The position numbers were made by a program, and so were the translations under genes. 64,000 nucleotides of DNA from positions 992,001 through 1,056,000 of the forward strand of contig NZ_FSQZ01000001.1 in NCBI RefSeq assembly GCF_900129645.1, read 5' to 3'. The stretch comes from Acetomicrobium flavidum. GTDB lineage: Bacteria > Synergistota > Synergistia > Synergistales > Acetomicrobiaceae. Of the stretch, positions 62,826-64,000 are shown piece by piece. The notes beneath the pieces are model-generated. The model saw nothing but the letters and a program-made list of their open reading frames with translations. It did no database searches and was not told where the DNA came from. Every line of letters begins with the position of its first letter. Positions within the stretch are counted from its first letter, which is position 1.

Positions 62826-63728
62826 TCATCTGGTCCTTTGTAATATCCATACCCCCAATATTGCAACAGAGCCGCCGATGACGGATAAAAGGGATGGAAT
62901 CTCTTCGAGCCACACCCAGGCTATAAATATGGCCAGCACGGGATTTAAAAATAAGCTGCTCGCTACCAGCGAAGCCGGATTTCTTGACGAAGCATAGGCC
63001 CAACCTGCATATCCGATGCAGGTAGGAAATATCGCAAGATATACGACGGTGAGGGTAGCCGATAGAGGAGCTGCTGCAACGGCGTCAAAGAGGCCCTTTC
63101 CAAAGGGCATCATCAAAATGGTACCGGCTATTATCACGTAGGAGGTAAGCCTGAAGGCACCATATTTAGGCAAAAGCTTCTTCTGAAATACGAAATAAAA
63201 GGATTCCATAAAGGCTGCACACAATATCCATAGGGCTCCAAGGGATATCCTGATTCCGCTTTCCCCCACTGCAATAAGGGCGGCACCGGCGAAACTCACG
63301 GCTATGCCGATCCACCCCAGAAAGGTCATCTTTTCTTTCAACCCGATGACCGCTATGATGGCCGTGAACACGGGCGCAGTGGAGATCAAGAGGCTGGACG
63401 ATCCGGCAGAGACGGTCTGCTCTCCAATGCAAAGAGGTATATGATAAAGAAGCATGCCAGTAGCGGCGAGGAAAAATATGAAGGGCAGATCACTAAGATC
63501 CGGCAATCCAAACTTAAATAGCAGGAAGGGAAGCAGAATTATCGATGATGTGATGAAACGTAGAACTGCCAAATGAAGCGGAGAATAAAACGATAACCCC
63601 GCCTTTATGGCAGCAAAGGCCGATGACCAAACCAGCAATGTCACCATTAGAGCTATCAGGCTGGGCCAATCTACAGATTCCTTTAATCCAATTTCGGCTT
63701 CGGCAAACTTTGGCTCTCTAGCGTTCAT
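62826..63728 (-). CDS. EamA/DMT-family transporter
   Basis: The 300-residue protein has ten helices in two EamA repeats after a charged N-terminus (MNAREPKFAEAEIGLKES). The first repeat has VWSSAFAAIKAGLSFYSPLHLA, the second LWILCAAFMESFYFVFQKKLLPKYG and the terminal SSLFLNPVLAIFIAWVWLEE. The substrate is unknown. It is divergent from the encapsulated-ferritin gene. Confidence 0.88.
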   Translation of the reverse strand: MNAREPKFAEAEIGLKESVDWPSLIALMVTLLVWSSAFAAIKAGLSFYSPLHLAVLRFITSSIILLPFLLFKFGLPDLSDLPFIFFLAATGMLLYHIPLCIGEQTVSAGSSSLLISTAPVFTAIIAVIGLKEKMTFLGWIGIAVSFAGAALIAVGESGIRISLGALWILCAAFMESFYFVFQKKLLPKYGAFRLTSYVIIAGTILMMPFGKGLFDAVAAAPLSATLTVVYLAIFPTCIGYAGWAYASSRNPASLVASSLFLNPVLAIFIAWVWLEEIPSLLSVIGGSVAILGVWILQRTR

Positions 63729-63807
63729 TTCGTCTTTCTTCGCTTTCCCCTCGTATCCGCGGCTTCCATGATCGGAAACAGAATGATCTCTGTTAAGAAC
63801 CTCGACT

Positions 63808-63837
63808 TACATTTTAGCTCATATATGAAGTATAATG
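63808..63837 (+). promoter_or_regulatory. Promoter of the encapsulated-ferritin gene
   Basis: TTACAT (63808-63813) and TATAAT (63832-63837) are spaced by 18 nt. A perfect 10-bp palindrome TCATATATGA (63820-63829) lies between the two hexamers, an operator-like position. Confidence 0.6.
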
Positions 63838-63876
63838 AATTTTGAAAATCATACTAAATTAAGGGGGGATTTGCCA

Positions 63877-64000
63877 ATGGCCGAATATCATGAACCCGTG
63901 GAAGAGATCTCCGCAAAGGATAGAGATTTCCATCGAGCTCTTGCCAGCCTCAAGGAAGAAGTCGAAGCGGTCATGTGGTATAACGACAGGGCGGCAACGA
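63877..64000 (+). CDS. Encapsulated ferritin (EncFtn)-like protein, N-terminal part (cut by window edge)
   Basis: ATG 63877 has GGGGGG upstream and opens a frame to the window end (41 codons). The product starts MAEYHEPVEEISAKDRDFHR and continues RALASLKEEVEAVMWYNDRA. This closely follows the encapsulated-ferritin pattern of H-E-P-x-E near the N-terminus, R-D-x-H-R-A and E-E-x-E-A-V-x-W-Y with its iron-binding Glu residues. These proteins are the iron-oxidising cargo of encapsulin nanocompartments; some are fused to the shell protein. The remainder and any shell gene lie beyond the window. Confidence 0.75.
   Translation, partial: MAEYHEPVEEISAKDRDFHRALASLKEEVEAVMWYNDRAAT

Noticed and set aside
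1-64000. tRNA, rRNA, CRISPR and insertion-sequence genes
   Set aside because: Intergenic gaps are short; I saw no cloverleaf ends, rRNA signatures, regularly spaced repeats or transposase motifs. A covariance-model scan would be the decisive check.

Overview
The window is a gene-dense bacterial chromosome segment with no rRNA, tRNA, CRISPR array or insertion sequence that I could find. Gene content points to a strictly anaerobic, amino-acid/peptide-fermenting bacterium. The evidence is an oligopeptide ABC transporter, several M20 peptidases, amino-acid symporters, a giant acyl-CoA dehydratase-type activase, rubrerythrin and a soluble NuoEFG-like NAD(H) complex with a GltD fusion. My best guess is the phylum Synergistota, close to Acetomicrobium/Anaerobaculum. 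This is inference from gene families, not a search result.

Layout. 1-3964: partial DMT transporter, PolX, and a PAS-GGDEF-EAL protein. 4012-10912: mostly minus-strand housekeeping genes (AhpD-like, CCA-adding enzyme, ferredoxin, GpsA, acylphosphatase), ProC on plus, then a symporter, a small membrane protein and a NiaR-type repressor. 11034-16861: 1515-residue activase divergent from an Old Yellow Enzyme homologue. 16887-22390: five-gene peptide ABC transporter operon whose binding protein is circularly permuted. 22362-25272: MFS transporter, rubrerythrin, DMT transporter. 25348-31850: minus-strand blocks with a PII-like protein plus a frameshifted antiporter, then YitT, Na/Pi transporter, PhoU, QueG-like and DapA-like genes. 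32058-38541: AddB-like/AddA recombination nuclease pair. 38726-45518: HD-GYP protein, chemoreceptor, DapF, dicarboxylate/amino-acid symporter, FAH-family enzyme, ferritin-like-VIT1 iron transporter. 45565-53379: nitroreductase, DUF523, threonine dehydratase, M20 peptidase, chemoreceptor, GyrB and a small upstream ORF. 53431-54052: the only long gene-poor gap; it holds a strong promoter, a 14-codon ORF, a 52-residue ORF and a terminator. 54053-59818: four-gene NuoE/HndB/NuoF-GltD/NuoG-like operon. 60034-63728: MurB, GNAT, M20/DapE-like, DMT transporter. 63877-64000: start of an encapsulated-ferritin gene cut by the window edge.

Themes. Peptides and amino acids are imported (Opp operon, symporters), cleaved (M20 enzymes) and deaminated (threonine dehydratase). 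Reducing equivalents would be handled by the flavin/Fe-S complex. Iron and oxygen stress are represented by rubrerythrin, ferritin-like-VIT1 and encapsulated ferritin. Two apparent c-di-GMP phosphodiesterases (EAL and HD-GYP) and two chemoreceptors indicate motility/signalling.

The most unusual items are the circularly permuted peptide-binding protein, the NuoF-GltD fusion complex with a cysteine-less HndB-like partner, the two-ORF small-protein transcript at 53560-53984, and the AddA/AddB pair in which both nuclease domains carry Fe-S-type cysteine sets.
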